A DNA stretch of 14,685 nucleotides, taken from Clostridia bacterium. GTDB taxonomy: Bacteria > Bacillota_A > Clostridia > Lachnospirales > Lachnospiraceae. The notes under the pieces were generated by a model. That model saw only the letters and a list, made by a program, of their open reading frames with translations. It made no database searches and had not been told where the DNA came from. The position numbers were made by a program, and so were the translations under genes. The stretch covers positions 1 to 14,685 of the forward strand of contig JAAYYM010000172.1 in assembly GCA_012515365.1 (NCBI GenBank), written 5' to 3'. Shown piece by piece: positions 1 to 7,684 of the stretch (its first letter is position 1; each line of letters opens with the position of its first letter).

Positions 1-525
1 TATCCGATGTGGGAGATTACATCAAATAAGGATGAAGAGCATCCATATGAACCATATCATCTGACGCAGAAGAAAACATTAGTCAAATATCCGGATGAGC
101 AGGTTCTTTCATTTGAGGGACGTTTGATCGGTGGATGCATGGACTGTCTCGGAAAGCTGATTGGGACTCGATTTGATTGTACGAAGAGCTTTATTGACAA
201 CTATCAGACTGATGGGTTTATTTGGTTTTTAGAGGCGTGCGATTTGAATGTTATGGACTTACGGCGCACACTTTGGCAGATGGATCAGGCAGGATGGTTT
301 TCACATGTAAAGGGATTTTTGATTGGACGTCCGCTTCACTACAATGAGCCGATGTTTGGTCTTGATCAATATGAAGCGGTTATGGGAGTCCTTAGAAAGT
401 ACAGAGTTCCGGTCATCATGGATGCAGATCTGGGACATTTACCACCGATGATGCCACTTATTTGTGGAGCAAAGGCTCATGTAACAGCAGATGACAATAT
501 CAGAATCAAATATGAGTTTTCATAA
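1..525 (+). CDS. S66-family peptidase (LD-carboxypeptidase / MccF-like), C-terminal part
   Basis: The reading frame is open from the first base, so the gene starts upstream; about 174 C-terminal residues are visible out of the roughly 330-350 usual for the family. S66 serine peptidases cleave the L,D bond in murein tetrapeptides (LdcA) or detoxify peptidyl-nucleotides such as microcin C (MccF). Seen here: the GRLIGGCMDCLGKLIGT block, the block FLEACDLN with the expected catalytic Glu (codon 232-234), GFLIGRP, and the C-terminal DADLGHLPPMMPL with the expected catalytic His (codon 436-438). The nucleophilic Ser lies in the missing N-terminal half, so activity cannot be judged fully. The spacing of the blocks resembles the MccF-like branch more than classical LdcA, but that is an impression. 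The ATG at 7 is internal and not the start. Cytoplasmic location is expected. Confidence 0.85.
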   Translation, partial: YPMWEITSNKDEEHPYEPYHLTQKKTLVKYPDEQVLSFEGRLIGGCMDCLGKLIGTRFDCTKSFIDNYQTDGFIWFLEACDLNVMDLRRTLWQMDQAGWFSHVKGFLIGRPLHYNEPMFGLDQYEAVMGVLRKYRVPVIMDADLGHLPPMMPLICGAKAHVTADDNIRIKYEFS

Positions 526-553
526 CTTGCTATTTATGGATGCTATTTATTAA

Positions 554-665
554 ATATTATACATGGAATATATCTTCTGGAATATTTCGTTTAGAATATG
601 CCACTTGAAATACATCGTTTAGAATACACTACTTGAACTATTTCGCTTGGAATGAACTTCTTTTA
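554..665. repeat. Decayed 28-bp tandem repeat, about four units
   Basis: Units start at 554, 582, 610 and 638. The two middle units are most alike: both carry TCGTTTAGAATA followed by ACTTGAA. The outer units keep GAATA or GGAAT and the CTT block but match at only about 16-18 of 28 positions by eye. The array lies directly after the S66 peptidase stop region. It is intergenic and too irregular to be a CRISPR array. Confidence 0.6.
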
Positions 666-779
666 TGAATATAAAATGAAATTTCATGCATTACATGCCA
701 ATTACATACAGAAAAGTGAAAGATGAAGTGGGTGCATGTAAGTATTTGCTCCTTTTTGAGAGGATAAAATAGAATTACA

Positions 780-788
780 TGTTATAAT
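780..788 (+). promoter_or_regulatory. Possible extended -10 promoter for the SGNH hydrolase
   Basis: TGT followed by TATAAT (783-788) is a perfect -10 with the upstream TG of an extended -10 element. No good -35 lies at 16-18 bases; the nearest TTGAGA (756-761) is 21 bases away. Transcription would begin near 795, leaving a leader of about 150 bases before the start at 947. Confidence 0.4.
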
Positions 789-946
789 TGCGACATGAAT
801 GATATGACATGTAAAAAGTTTTGAGCCATCAAATTGCCTGAGGAAAACTTCGTATAAGAGAGAAAATACAATGCCATATTTACGTAGCTTGTGAGTGGCA
901 TTATTGCAAATGACTAACAACAAATAACAACAGGGGGAAAGCAGAA

Positions 947-2731
947 ATGGAACTAAAGAAAGCAGACATGAATTTATCGGAAACAACAAGTCAGGAGACA
1001 AGTCAGACAACAAATCAAGCAGGCAAGAGACCGCCGAAGGCACCAAGGGATCCGAAAAAGAAGAGAAGCAGCATTTATATTATGCTGGATCAGATGATCC
1101 AGAGTGTTAGTCGTGGAAATGGGATCTATAGTACGGAAATCTATCTGGATTCCGGAAGATTGGTCAATAAAGCCAAGGTTACAGGTGGGGTAGAGGATGA
1201 GAGCATCCTTAATATGCTTGCAGATGCGCATACATTCAAACAACTGGTGCACAGCATCGGTGTGACCGTGACCGAAACAGGAGATGTGGATCATATTCAT
1301 TTTGTATGGATGAATTATGGTGTGCATGATCGTAGTGCCGGAACCAGATTTGAAATGGACTGCCCGACGGATGGGGCAGAGTATATCCTTGATATCAGTG
1401 ATACACAGATATCAGATGAGGATGGGGTGACTGGACAGTGTTATTTTGATTTCTTTAAACCTAATACCTTTGGAAAGGTGACCGTAAAGCTATATCTAAA
1501 TGATGGATACAGCGTTCCAGAGCTTATGGTAGACCCACCGGTGGAGTGGGGAGGAGCCGCTTATCAAAAGGTAATCAGCAAATCTATGGTGCAGCTTGGA
1601 AATGTATACCGGATCAAAAAGGTAATTGAGAAAGCAAGGGCAGGAGAAGATGTGACCATAGCGTTTATTGGCGGTTCCATTACGCAAGGAGCAGGTGCAG
1701 TTCCGATCCAGACTGAATGCTATGCTTATAAAATGTTTCAGTGGTTTGTGAAACAGTACGCGACAGATCCGGATAAGTGTCATTATGTCAAGGCAGGCGT
1801 CGGTGGTACTTCCTCTGAATTAGGATTGATCCGATATGAGAGAGATGTGATTTCCTTTGGAAGCGTAAAGCCTGATCTGGTGATCGTGGAGTTTGCGGTT
1901 AATGATGAGGGTGATGAAACACTTGGAGATTGCCATGAAAGTCTGCTAATCAGAATTTTGAGTGAAGCGCAAAAACCGGGTATCATTATGTTGTTTAGTG
2001 TGTTTGCGGATGACTGTAATCTACAGGATCGGCTGGAACCGATCGGGCGCCATTACGATTTCCCTATGGTCAGTCTTTCAGACGCTTTGGTAGCACAGTT
2101 TAAAAAGAGCCGTGAGGAAGGAAATGTTATTACAAAGCGTCAATATTATTATGATATTTTCCATCCGTCAAATATGGGACATACGGTGATGGCAGACTGT
2201 CTGAAGTATTTGATTGATCAAGCCGATCACAAGGAAGAACCGTCTGATCTTCTCATTAAAAAAATACCGGCAATCGGATGTTCCTATCCCGATGTTCATT
2301 TATTGGATAGGAGTACGGACATGACACTAGAACAAAATATTTTATCAATTGAACCAGGCGGATTTACTAAGACAGATCAAGCACTGCAGTGTGTTGACCG
2401 TAATTTAGATCTGACACAGACACCTCAGTTTCCGCATAACTGGATGCATACCAAGGAAAGTAGTGCGCAGGCGTTTACCATCAAAGTAAAAGCCAAATCG
2501 TTATTTGCAATTTTTAAGGATTCCGATGATGTTTCTTTTGGAAAAGTAACACTCACGGTCGATGGTCAATTCTATAAAGAATATGATCCACTAGAGGTTG
2601 GATGGACACATTGTAATGCTGTTCTTCTCTTTCATAAAGACAACTGTGAGGAACATGAAGTTACCATTCAGATGGCAGAAACAGATGCAGAAAAGAACTT
2701 TACGATTTTAGGATTTGGAATTGTAAAATAG
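947..2731 (+). CDS. Large SGNH/GDSL-type esterase with flanking beta-rich regions
   Basis: The protein has 594 residues. The start ATG at 947 has AGGGGG at 932-937, nine bases upstream. The SGNH catalytic core lies in the middle: block I GGSITQGAGA with nucleophile Ser244, the block AGVGGTSSELGL, block III VEFAVND with Asn319, and DIFHPSNMGH giving Asp403 and His406 of the triad. Such enzymes deacylate carbohydrates or lipids; the substrate cannot be read from sequence. Residues 1-40 are charged, rich in Lys, Thr and Ser, with no signal peptide, so the protein looks cytoplasmic. Residues about 70-200 and 470-594 are predicted to be beta-rich, the arrangement recalling CE2-like acetylxylan esterases that pair a jelly-roll with SGNH, here with an additional C-terminal part. 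A monocistronic unit is likely, since more than 150 bases separate it from the next gene. It ends with TAG. Confidence 0.8.
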   Translation: MELKKADMNLSETTSQETSQTTNQAGKRPPKAPRDPKKKRSSIYIMLDQMIQSVSRGNGIYSTEIYLDSGRLVNKAKVTGGVEDESILNMLADAHTFKQLVHSIGVTVTETGDVDHIHFVWMNYGVHDRSAGTRFEMDCPTDGAEYILDISDTQISDEDGVTGQCYFDFFKPNTFGKVTVKLYLNDGYSVPELMVDPPVEWGGAAYQKVISKSMVQLGNVYRIKKVIEKARAGEDVTIAFIGGSITQGAGAVPIQTECYAYKMFQWFVKQYATDPDKCHYVKAGVGGTSSELGLIRYERDVISFGSVKPDLVIVEFAVNDEGDETLGDCHESLLIRILSEAQKPGIIMLFSVFADDCNLQDRLEPIGRHYDFPMVSLSDALVAQFKKSREEGNVITKRQYYYDIFHPSNMGHTVMADCLKYLIDQADHKEEPSDLLIKKIPAIGCSYPDVHLLDRSTDMTLEQNILSIEPGGFTKTDQALQCVDRNLDLTQTPQFPHNWMHTKESSAQAFTIKVKAKSLFAIFKDSDDVSFGKVTLTVDGQFYKEYDPLEVGWTHCNAVLLFHKDNCEEHEVTIQMAETDAEKNFTILGFGIVK

Positions 2732-2822
2732 TTTTTTGTAATCATATCAGAAAAAATGTACAAAATTATACAAGACGTATCTTGGCATATATAACAAATT
2801 TCCATCAAACCTGTGAAATAGC

Positions 2823-2851
2823 TTACAGAAATGCTAAAAATCTGTTATAAT
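2823..2851 (+). promoter_or_regulatory. Promoter of the CarD-like gene
   Basis: TTACAG (2823-2828), a 17-base spacer, then TATAAT (2846-2851) preceded by TGT, giving an extended -10. Transcription should begin about 2858, some 30 bases before the start codon. Confidence 0.75.
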
Positions 2852-2889
2852 GAAGAAGTAGCAAGGTTGTAATAAGAGGAGATTGTGTG

Positions 2890-3405
2890 ATGTTTGAGAT
2901 AGGAGATTATATAATTTATGGAAGAAGTGGCGTGTGCAAAGTAGAGAAGATTGGTCCAATTGATTCCATGGGTATTACCAATGATCGCATCTATTATACA
3001 CTTTCACCATACTATTCTGCTGGAAGTACGATATTTACTCCGGCAGATAATAAGAATGAAGTGATGCGTCCTGTCATTTCTAAGGATGAAGCACTTCAGC
3101 TGATCGATGATATGAAGGATGTGGAGACGATTCAGATCACCGATGAGAAAAATGTGGAAAATGAATACAAAAATGCAATTCGAAAGTGTAATTGCACTGA
3201 GCTTGTCAAAATCATTAAGACCATCTATCTGCGTAAACAGACACGTATCGCAGACGGAAAGAAAATCACATCATCTGATGAAAAGTATTTTAGGATGGCT
3301 GAGGACAGTTTGTACGGAGAGCTGGCTGTGGCACTTGGCACTACAAGAGAGGATGCCAGAAGGTATGTACAGGAACGTATAGAAGAACTCATGCATGTTG
3401 TGTAG
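2890..3405 (+). CDS. CarD-family transcriptional regulator
   Basis: CarD/CdnL-type proteins bind the RNA polymerase beta subunit through an N-terminal Tudor-like (RID) domain and stabilise the open promoter complex; they act on the nucleoid. The N-terminus FEIGDYIIYGRSGVCKVEKI is the family hallmark: a hydrophobic patch followed by the typical YGxxGVCKV. Residues 1-65 form the RID-like part; residues 75-171 are predicted mostly helical, matching the C-terminal DNA-contacting domain. GTG at 2887 and ATG at 2890 are adjacent in frame; ATG is preferred because AGGAG (2877-2881) then lies eight bases upstream. Length is 171 residues, normal for the family in Firmicutes. It has its own promoter. 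The paralogous TRCF (Mfd) domain is excluded by the short length. Confidence 0.88.
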   Translation: MFEIGDYIIYGRSGVCKVEKIGPIDSMGITNDRIYYTLSPYYSAGSTIFTPADNKNEVMRPVISKDEALQLIDDMKDVETIQITDEKNVENEYKNAIRKCNCTELVKIIKTIYLRKQTRIADGKKITSSDEKYFRMAEDSLYGELAVALGTTREDARRYVQERIEELMHVV

Positions 3406-3490
3406 CATGATGTCAAATGATTAGTTGCATCATTAGTCAAACAAGTCAAAAAAATTGATGATATTGTGTGATAGTGTGAAACAAAAATAC

Positions 3491-3519
3491 TTGACAATAA
3501 TCCCCATAAGAGATATAGT
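3491..3519 (+). promoter_or_regulatory. Strong sigma-A promoter of the PAP2-like gene
   Basis: TTGACA (3491-3496), 17-base spacer, TATAGT (3514-3519). The -35 is consensus and the -10 differs at one position. Expected transcription start is near 3526, about 50 bases before the chosen start codon. Confidence 0.8.
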
Positions 3520-3577
3520 AATCTAAACTGCTTAATGTAGAAATGAAAACTATGTAGAAAAAAGGGGAATGTCTGAG

Positions 3578-4174
3578 ATGAAAAACAAACAATTAGTGGC
3601 AAAAATAATTAGAACCATTACAGTTCCACCTGTAATGGTTCTTACTATGTTAATTATTCTGTGGTTTCAAAATAATGAATTGTTTTCTCGTATCAGTGAT
3701 GCAGTAGTAGCAGTCTGTGGTCTGGCGATTGTACCTGTTTTGGCATATCCGCTGCAAAAATATATCAAATCTTATAAAGACATGGGACGTGAGGGTCAAA
3801 GAAAGCTGGCATTTTTGTTTAGTGTCATTGGTTATGGACTTAGTCTGATTTATGGACTGATTGCAGGAGTCCATAGCGAATTGCTTTTCATTTTCTTTAC
3901 CTATTTTCTTTCTGTGATTTTTTTGGTGATCAGTAATAAACTGCTTCATATCAAAGCAAGTGGACATGCATGCAGCATTACCGGTCCGCTTGTGTTCTTA
4001 TCCTATTTTTTAGGAGTCAACGCCATTTTACCGTGTCTGGTTATTTTCTCATTAATCTGTTGGTCATCACTGGCACTTAAGAGACATTCGAAGCAAGAGC
4101 TTTTCTTTGGTGCACTTGTCTGTATCATTGCATTTTTGCTGACATTAGTAGGGTTTCTTTTCTTTTTCTATTAA
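3578..4174 (+). CDS. Small PAP2-like integral membrane protein
   Basis: The protein has 198 residues and is dominated by about six hydrophobic segments: near residues 15-30, 42-57, 80-97, 103-120, 137-165 and 177-198. The motif KASGHACSITGP resembles the PSGH block of PAP2-type phosphatases, and LKRHSKQELFFGAL resembles the later R-x-H block with its trailing glycine. A basic pair of motifs after the second segment (YIKSYKDMGREGQRK) may stand for the first phosphatase motif. PAP2 enzymes dephosphorylate lipid phosphates such as phosphatidate or undecaprenyl pyrophosphate. The motifs are degenerate, so it may be an inactive or divergent member. ATG at 3569 is in frame but only one base after AGGGG (3563-3567); ATG at 3578 has the proper spacing of ten. 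A perfect inverted repeat overlaps codons 12-22. Confidence 0.65.
   Translation: MKNKQLVAKIIRTITVPPVMVLTMLIILWFQNNELFSRISDAVVAVCGLAIVPVLAYPLQKYIKSYKDMGREGQRKLAFLFSVIGYGLSLIYGLIAGVHSELLFIFFTYFLSVIFLVISNKLLHIKASGHACSITGPLVFLSYFLGVNAILPCLVIFSLICWSSLALKRHSKQELFFGALVCIIAFLLTLVGFLFFFY
3611..3642. repeat. Perfect 13-bp inverted repeat inside the start of the PAP2-like gene
   Basis: AGAACCATTACAG (3611-3623), loop TTCCAC, CTGTAATGGTTCT (3630-3642). In the mRNA this would be a strong hairpin 33 bases after the start codon. It encodes RTITVPPVMVL, so the palindrome is carried by coding sequence. No T-run follows, so it is not a standard terminator. Confidence 0.85.
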
Positions 4175-4236
4175 TTCAATTTTGATTATACAATAAGATT
4201 GTAAAAGGTTCAGAAAAGGTTAAAATCAAGAAAAAC

Positions 4237-4265
4237 GCGACAATTAAATGGAAAAGTGATATGAT
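4237..4265 (+). promoter_or_regulatory. Promoter of the glycosyltransferase (pseudo)gene
   Basis: GCGACA (4237-4242), 17-base spacer, TATGAT (4260-4265) preceded by TGA, an extended -10. Transcription would start near 4272. That argues against an upstream in-frame ATG at 4272 and for the ATG at 4293. Confidence 0.6.
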
Positions 4266-4292
4266 GATTTCATGAAAATCAGGAGGTGCATT

Positions 4293-5480
4293 ATGCTGAA
4301 AATTGCTTTTTTTTGTATACCGGCTTATGGACATACAAATCCTACGTTGGGTGTTGTTAGAGAGCTTATTTCTCGTGGGCATGAGGTACGGTATTATTCT
4401 TATAACATGATGAAGGAAAAAATAGAAGCGGCAGGTGCCACCTTTATTTCTTGTGATCAATATGACATTCAGATGAATCTGAAACCGGAGGATTCTCAAC
4501 GGATTGGCAAAGACATTGCATTTTTCATGGAGGTGCTGGTCAATACAACATTAGCTCTTGATGAGGCTGTTTTAGCAGATATGAAGGTATGGAAACCGGA
4601 TTGCATCGTAGGGGATTCTATGGCATACTGGGGCAAACTGACGGCGATGAAGCTTGGAATTCCGTTTGTTTCTTCTACTACAACCTTTGCTTTTAATAAG
4701 AAATCAGCATAGGTTATGGATCAGAAGTTTAGTGATCTGCCAGGTATGATCAGCGGAATGATCAAAGCAAATAAGAGCGTTAAGAAGCTTCGTGAAAAGG
4801 GATACCCGGTTAAAAATACATTATCGATCATCAGCAATGATAACCAGACCGACACGATTGTTTATACTTCTCCGGAATTTCAGCCGTTTTCTGAAAGCTT
4901 TTCAGATAAATATGTATTTGTTGGCCCATCGATACGTCCTGCAGATGAGGTGGTTGAAAAGAAGGGCAGAAAGCTTTTATATATTTCACTTGGAACAGTG
5001 ATTAATTTAAATGACAGCTTTTATCAAAACTGCATTCAGGCATTTGCAGATGCAGACTTGGATGTGATTATGTCAGTTGGTAATCTGACGGATATTTCTA
5101 AGTTAGGTGAGATACCTGCAAATATCAGGATTGAAAAGAGTGTTGACCAAATTGCAGTGTTGCAACAGGCGGATGCTTTTATTTCACATTGTGGGATGAA
5201 TAGTGCAAATGAGGCATTGTATTATAAGGTGCCAATGATCTTATTCCCACAGACAAATGAACAAAAGGGTGTGGCAAATCGAATTAAGGAGCTGGGTGCG
5301 GGTGTATTTCTTGAAGACCAGACTGTTTCAGGAATAATGAAAACGGTCAATCGAGTCATGATGGATCTCGCATATAAAGAAGCTGCCGAACAGATTGCCG
5401 AGAGTTTTTATAAATGTGGCGGTGCAAAGGCTGCAGCTGATAAAATAGAGCAGACCATTTTATATTGCAAACCAATTTAA
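4293..5480 (+). pseudogene. GT1/MGT-type glycosyltransferase interrupted by an in-frame TAG
   Basis: The start ATG at 4293 has a near-perfect AGGAGGT at 4281-4287. The N-terminal part (139 residues, IAFFCIPAYGHTNPTLGVV) matches the start of macrolide-type UDP-sugar glycosyltransferases. TAG at 4710-4712 stops it, and the same frame then runs on to 5480. The downstream part carries the donor-binding signature HCGMNSANEALYYKVPMILF and a following Gln (TNEQ), as in GT-B fold enzymes. Read through, the product would be 395 codons, the normal family length. No frameshift is needed: one base change (for example from AAG, CAG or GAG) explains the break. An ATG at 4716, three bases past the stop, could allow restart without a good ribosome site. 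The cut falls inside the N-terminal acceptor domain, so two separate functional halves are unlikely. The natural acceptor (a drug, lipid or other small molecule) is unknown. Confidence 0.8.
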
Positions 5481-5493
5481 AAAATGCTAAACT
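5465..5493 (+). promoter_or_regulatory. Promoter of the cobalamin operon
   Basis: TTGCAA (5465-5470), 17-base spacer, TAAACT (5488-5493) preceded by TGC, an extended -10. It overlaps the end of the glycosyltransferase frame and would start transcription near 5500, exactly at the head of the riboswitch. Confidence 0.55.
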
Positions 5494-5499
5494 GATTTC

Positions 5500-5650
5500 G
5501 TGGTGTTCTGCATATGCAGAATGAAAAGGGAATGCGGTGTGAATCCGCAACAGCCTCTACTGCTGTATTTGGTTGATTGTGCAGGCGTAAGCCTGGCCAT
5601 TGGGAAGTGATTCCTGAGAAGGCATTACCATAAGTCAGAAGACCTGCCAT
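5500..5650 (+). ncRNA. Cobalamin riboswitch upstream of btuF
   Basis: The hallmark elements follow in order: GAATGAAAAGGGAATGCGGT with its partner CCGC forming a conserved stem (5533-5537 with 5045-style partner at 5545-5549), AACAGCC, a hairpin CAGGC-GTAA-GCCTG (5582-5595), CCATTGGGAAGTGA, and the B12 box AAGTCAGAAGACCTGCC (5632-5648). A 16-base palindrome TTCTGCATATGCAGAA (5506-5521) forms the first stem-loop. The RNA binds adenosylcobalamin and lowers expression of the downstream genes. CCTGCC of the B12 box (5643-5648) can instead pair with GGCAGG at 5675-5680, close to the btuF ribosome site; this is a likely switching helix. No T-run follows, so control at translation is my inference. 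Confidence 0.93.
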
Positions 5651-5696
5651 AATAAAATGTTTGGATCTTGTTGAGGCAGGCATACCAAAGATGGAG
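5643..5696 (+). promoter_or_regulatory. Probable riboswitch expression platform and btuF ribosome site
   Basis: CCTGCC (5643-5648) and GGCAGG (5675-5680) are exact complements and can form a helix that competes with ligand-bound folding. The btuF ribosome site GGAG (5693-5696) follows 12 bases later, five bases before a GTG start. A transcription terminator is not visible here. Confidence 0.45.
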
Positions 5697-5701
5697 TCAG
5701 T

Positions 5702-6616
5702 GTGAAAAAATGTTTTAAAAGGGTAATGGCATTGTTGATGACATTACTTCTCTCTTTTGCCTTCGTGGCATGTCAAAAATCTTCTCCAAATGCACAATTT
5801 AATAATGATACTAACAGTGAAACCGGTAGTGATGTTACTAGTGATGTTGACAGTGAGGCTGATGGGCCGCGCATTGTTTCTTGTGCACCAAATCTGACCG
5901 AACTTATGTATCGACTGGATGCAGGCGCTATGTTAGTGGGCAGATCGGATTATTGTGATTATCCACAAGAAGTAAGTTCTGTAGAATCTGTAGGAACGAT
6001 TTATTCTCCCGATATTGAAAAAATAGTGGAACTTAAGCCGGATTTTGTGCTGACGTCTACGCATTTTGATGAAGAAAATGCAAAAAAACTCAGTGATTTG
6101 GGTGTGAATGTTGTAAGTCTTTATGACGAGAATAATGTGGAGGGTGTTTACACCATGATCATGACTTTGGGTGAGAAAATTGATCGTATTTCACAGGCGA
6201 CAGAGTGCGTGGATGAAATGAAGAAGCAAATCAGTACGGTGAGTGAAAAGATCGCCGGTTTGGATGCTCCAAAGGTTTACTATGTGATTGGTTATGGAGA
6301 AGGCGGAGACTATACAGCCGGTGGAGATACCTTTATCCATGGTCTGATCGAACTTGCCGGTGGTGATAATATCGCAAAAAATGTATCAGGCTGGAACATT
6401 ACATTTGAAGAAATCATCCAAGGGGATCCGGATATAATTGTATTGCCAGAGGAAGAAAAGACAGCATTTATGGAAAGCAAACAATACAAGAATCTGCGTG
6501 CCGTGCAAGAAGGAAAGGTCTATGGTGTAGATCGAAATCTCTTCGAAAGGCAAGGTTATCGTAATGCGGCTGCAGTAGAGGAACTGGCAAAGATTTTCTA
6601 TCCGGAGGCTTTTTAA
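5702..6616 (+). CDS. btuF: Cobalamin/corrinoid ABC transporter substrate-binding lipoprotein
   Basis: The protein has 304 residues from a GTG start with GGAG five bases upstream. Residues 1-23 form a lipoprotein signal: basic start, long hydrophobic core, lipobox FVA before Cys24. A Ser/Asp/Asn-rich linker (about 25-50) tethers the folded part to the membrane. The domain that follows starts with RIVSCAPNLTELMYRLDAG and has SVGTIYSPDIEKIVELKPDFV, typical of the BtuF/FhuD type (TroA-like) binding proteins joined by one long helix. It captures the corrinoid outside the cell and delivers it to BtuC. Iron-siderophore binders share this fold, but the cobalamin riboswitch directly upstream and cbiB/cobD downstream make corrinoid the likely ligand. 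It is the first gene of the operon, with btuC three bases after its stop. Confidence 0.88.
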   Translation: MKKCFKRVMALLMTLLLSFAFVACQKSSPNAQFNNDTNSETGSDVTSDVDSEADGPRIVSCAPNLTELMYRLDAGAMLVGRSDYCDYPQEVSSVESVGTIYSPDIEKIVELKPDFVLTSTHFDEENAKKLSDLGVNVVSLYDENNVEGVYTMIMTLGEKIDRISQATECVDEMKKQISTVSEKIAGLDAPKVYYVIGYGEGGDYTAGGDTFIHGLIELAGGDNIAKNVSGWNITFEEIIQGDPDIIVLPEEEKTAFMESKQYKNLRAVQEGKVYGVDRNLFERQGYRNAAAVEELAKIFYPEAF

Positions 6617-6619
6617 TCT

Positions 6620-7660
6620 ATGAAACTTAAATCCACTTTTACAGGCATGACAGGATTGATACTGCTTTTGGTCATAAGCATCATATGTGCGACAACAGTC
6701 GGCTCAGCAGATCTTTCGGTTTCTGAGGTGATTCAAATACTGATTTCGCATGTCAAGACGTTAGGACATGACGCATCTTTATCAGGAGCACAGCTCAGTA
6801 AGGACGTCATCATCTGGCAGGTGAGACTGCCGCGTATCCTGATGTCAGGTCTTGTTGGTGGAGCATTGGCCCTGGTAGGAGCTTCCTTTCAGGGCTGTTT
6901 TCGTAATCCACTGGCAGATCCGCATATCTTAGGTGTATCTTCAGGTGCGGCGCTAGGAGCCACATTGGCTATTTTAAGTGGCATTTCGTTAAACTTTATT
7001 GGACTTGGCACAATTGGAATCTTTGCATTCATCGGTGCTGTCCTTACGATTTTTCTTGTATATTATTCGGCCTATTTTGGCGGTGGATCTGCCATGACCA
7101 ATATGTTGTTGATGGGAACGGCCATCAGTACGATGCTAAGTGCATTTATTTCTCTGATCATGACATTTCATCATAATCAGATTGCAGAAGTTTATCTTTG
7201 GACGATGGGAAGCTTCTCTTCTGCAAGCTGGGAAAAGATTTTATTTGTTCTGATTTTCATTATTATAGGTGGAAGTGTTCTTTTTGCCCATGCAAATGCG
7301 CAAAACATCATGGCATTAGGAGAGGACGACGCGAAGTGTCTTGGGATCGATACGGACAAGGTAAGACTTCGTCTGATCGCAGCAGCTTCCATTCTTGTCG
7401 CTGCATCTGTCAGTGTTAGTGGGATTGTTGGTTTTGTGGGGCTGATCATACCACATTGTGTCAGAATACTCAGTGGAGCTGACTATAAACGAATTCTGCC
7501 TTATAGTTTTCTTGGAGGCGCGATTTTTTTGATCCTCTGTGACACTGTCGCCAGAACCATTGCTGCACCGACAGAAATCCCCGTCGGAATTATTACTGCA
7601 GTTATTGGAGCACCGTATTTTATTTTCCTGATTATCAGAAAGCGCGTGCTTTCAGCTTAG
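6620..7660 (+). CDS. btuC: Cobalamin ABC transporter permease (FecCD family)
   Basis: The protein has 346 residues and about ten hydrophobic segments, the standard size for BtuC/FecCD permeases. Family blocks seen: RLPRILMSGLVGGALALVGA, FRNPLADPHILGVSSGAALG, GIVGFVGLIIPHCVRIL and the C-terminal PTEIPVGIITAVIGAPYFIF. Two copies form the membrane channel coupled to the BtuD ATPase. The ribosome site GGAGG lies inside the last codons of btuF (6604-6608), so the two genes are probably coupled in translation. A 24-base gap leads to btuD. Confidence 0.92.
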   Translation: MKLKSTFTGMTGLILLLVISIICATTVGSADLSVSEVIQILISHVKTLGHDASLSGAQLSKDVIIWQVRLPRILMSGLVGGALALVGASFQGCFRNPLADPHILGVSSGAALGATLAILSGISLNFIGLGTIGIFAFIGAVLTIFLVYYSAYFGGGSAMTNMLLMGTAISTMLSAFISLIMTFHHNQIAEVYLWTMGSFSSASWEKILFVLIFIIIGGSVLFAHANAQNIMALGEDDAKCLGIDTDKVRLRLIAAASILVAASVSVSGIVGFVGLIIPHCVRILSGADYKRILPYSFLGGAIFLILCDTVARTIAAPTEIPVGIITAVIGAPYFIFLIIRKRVLSA

Positions 7661-7684
7661 GTTTGTGCGTAGGAGGATTTATCG

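Larger units (their letters stand above)
526..946. other. 420-bp gene-free leader between S66 peptidase and SGNH hydrolase
   Basis: No convincing gene is present; a minus-strand frame here is only the shadow of the downstream gene. The stretch holds a 10-bp direct repeat TGCTATTTAT (528-537 and 541-550), a decayed 28-bp tandem repeat (554-665), an extended -10 promoter (780-788), two ACATGT palindromes 30 bases apart (777-782 and 807-812), and an inverted repeat AATGCCA/TGGCATT (870-876 and 896-902, 19-base loop). If the promoter call is right, the hydrolase mRNA carries an untranslated leader of about 150 bases, long enough to hold a regulatory structure, but I recognise no known riboswitch in it. 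Confidence 0.6.

Noticed and set aside
702..1046. Minus-strand frame of 114 residues in the leader of the SGNH hydrolase
   Set aside because: It overlaps the true gene start, is Leu/Ser/Cys-rich without any family motif and has no ribosome site.
4710..4712. TAG recoded as a sense codon
   Set aside because: TAG is the normal stop for at least five neighbouring genes, each ending at the expected family length.
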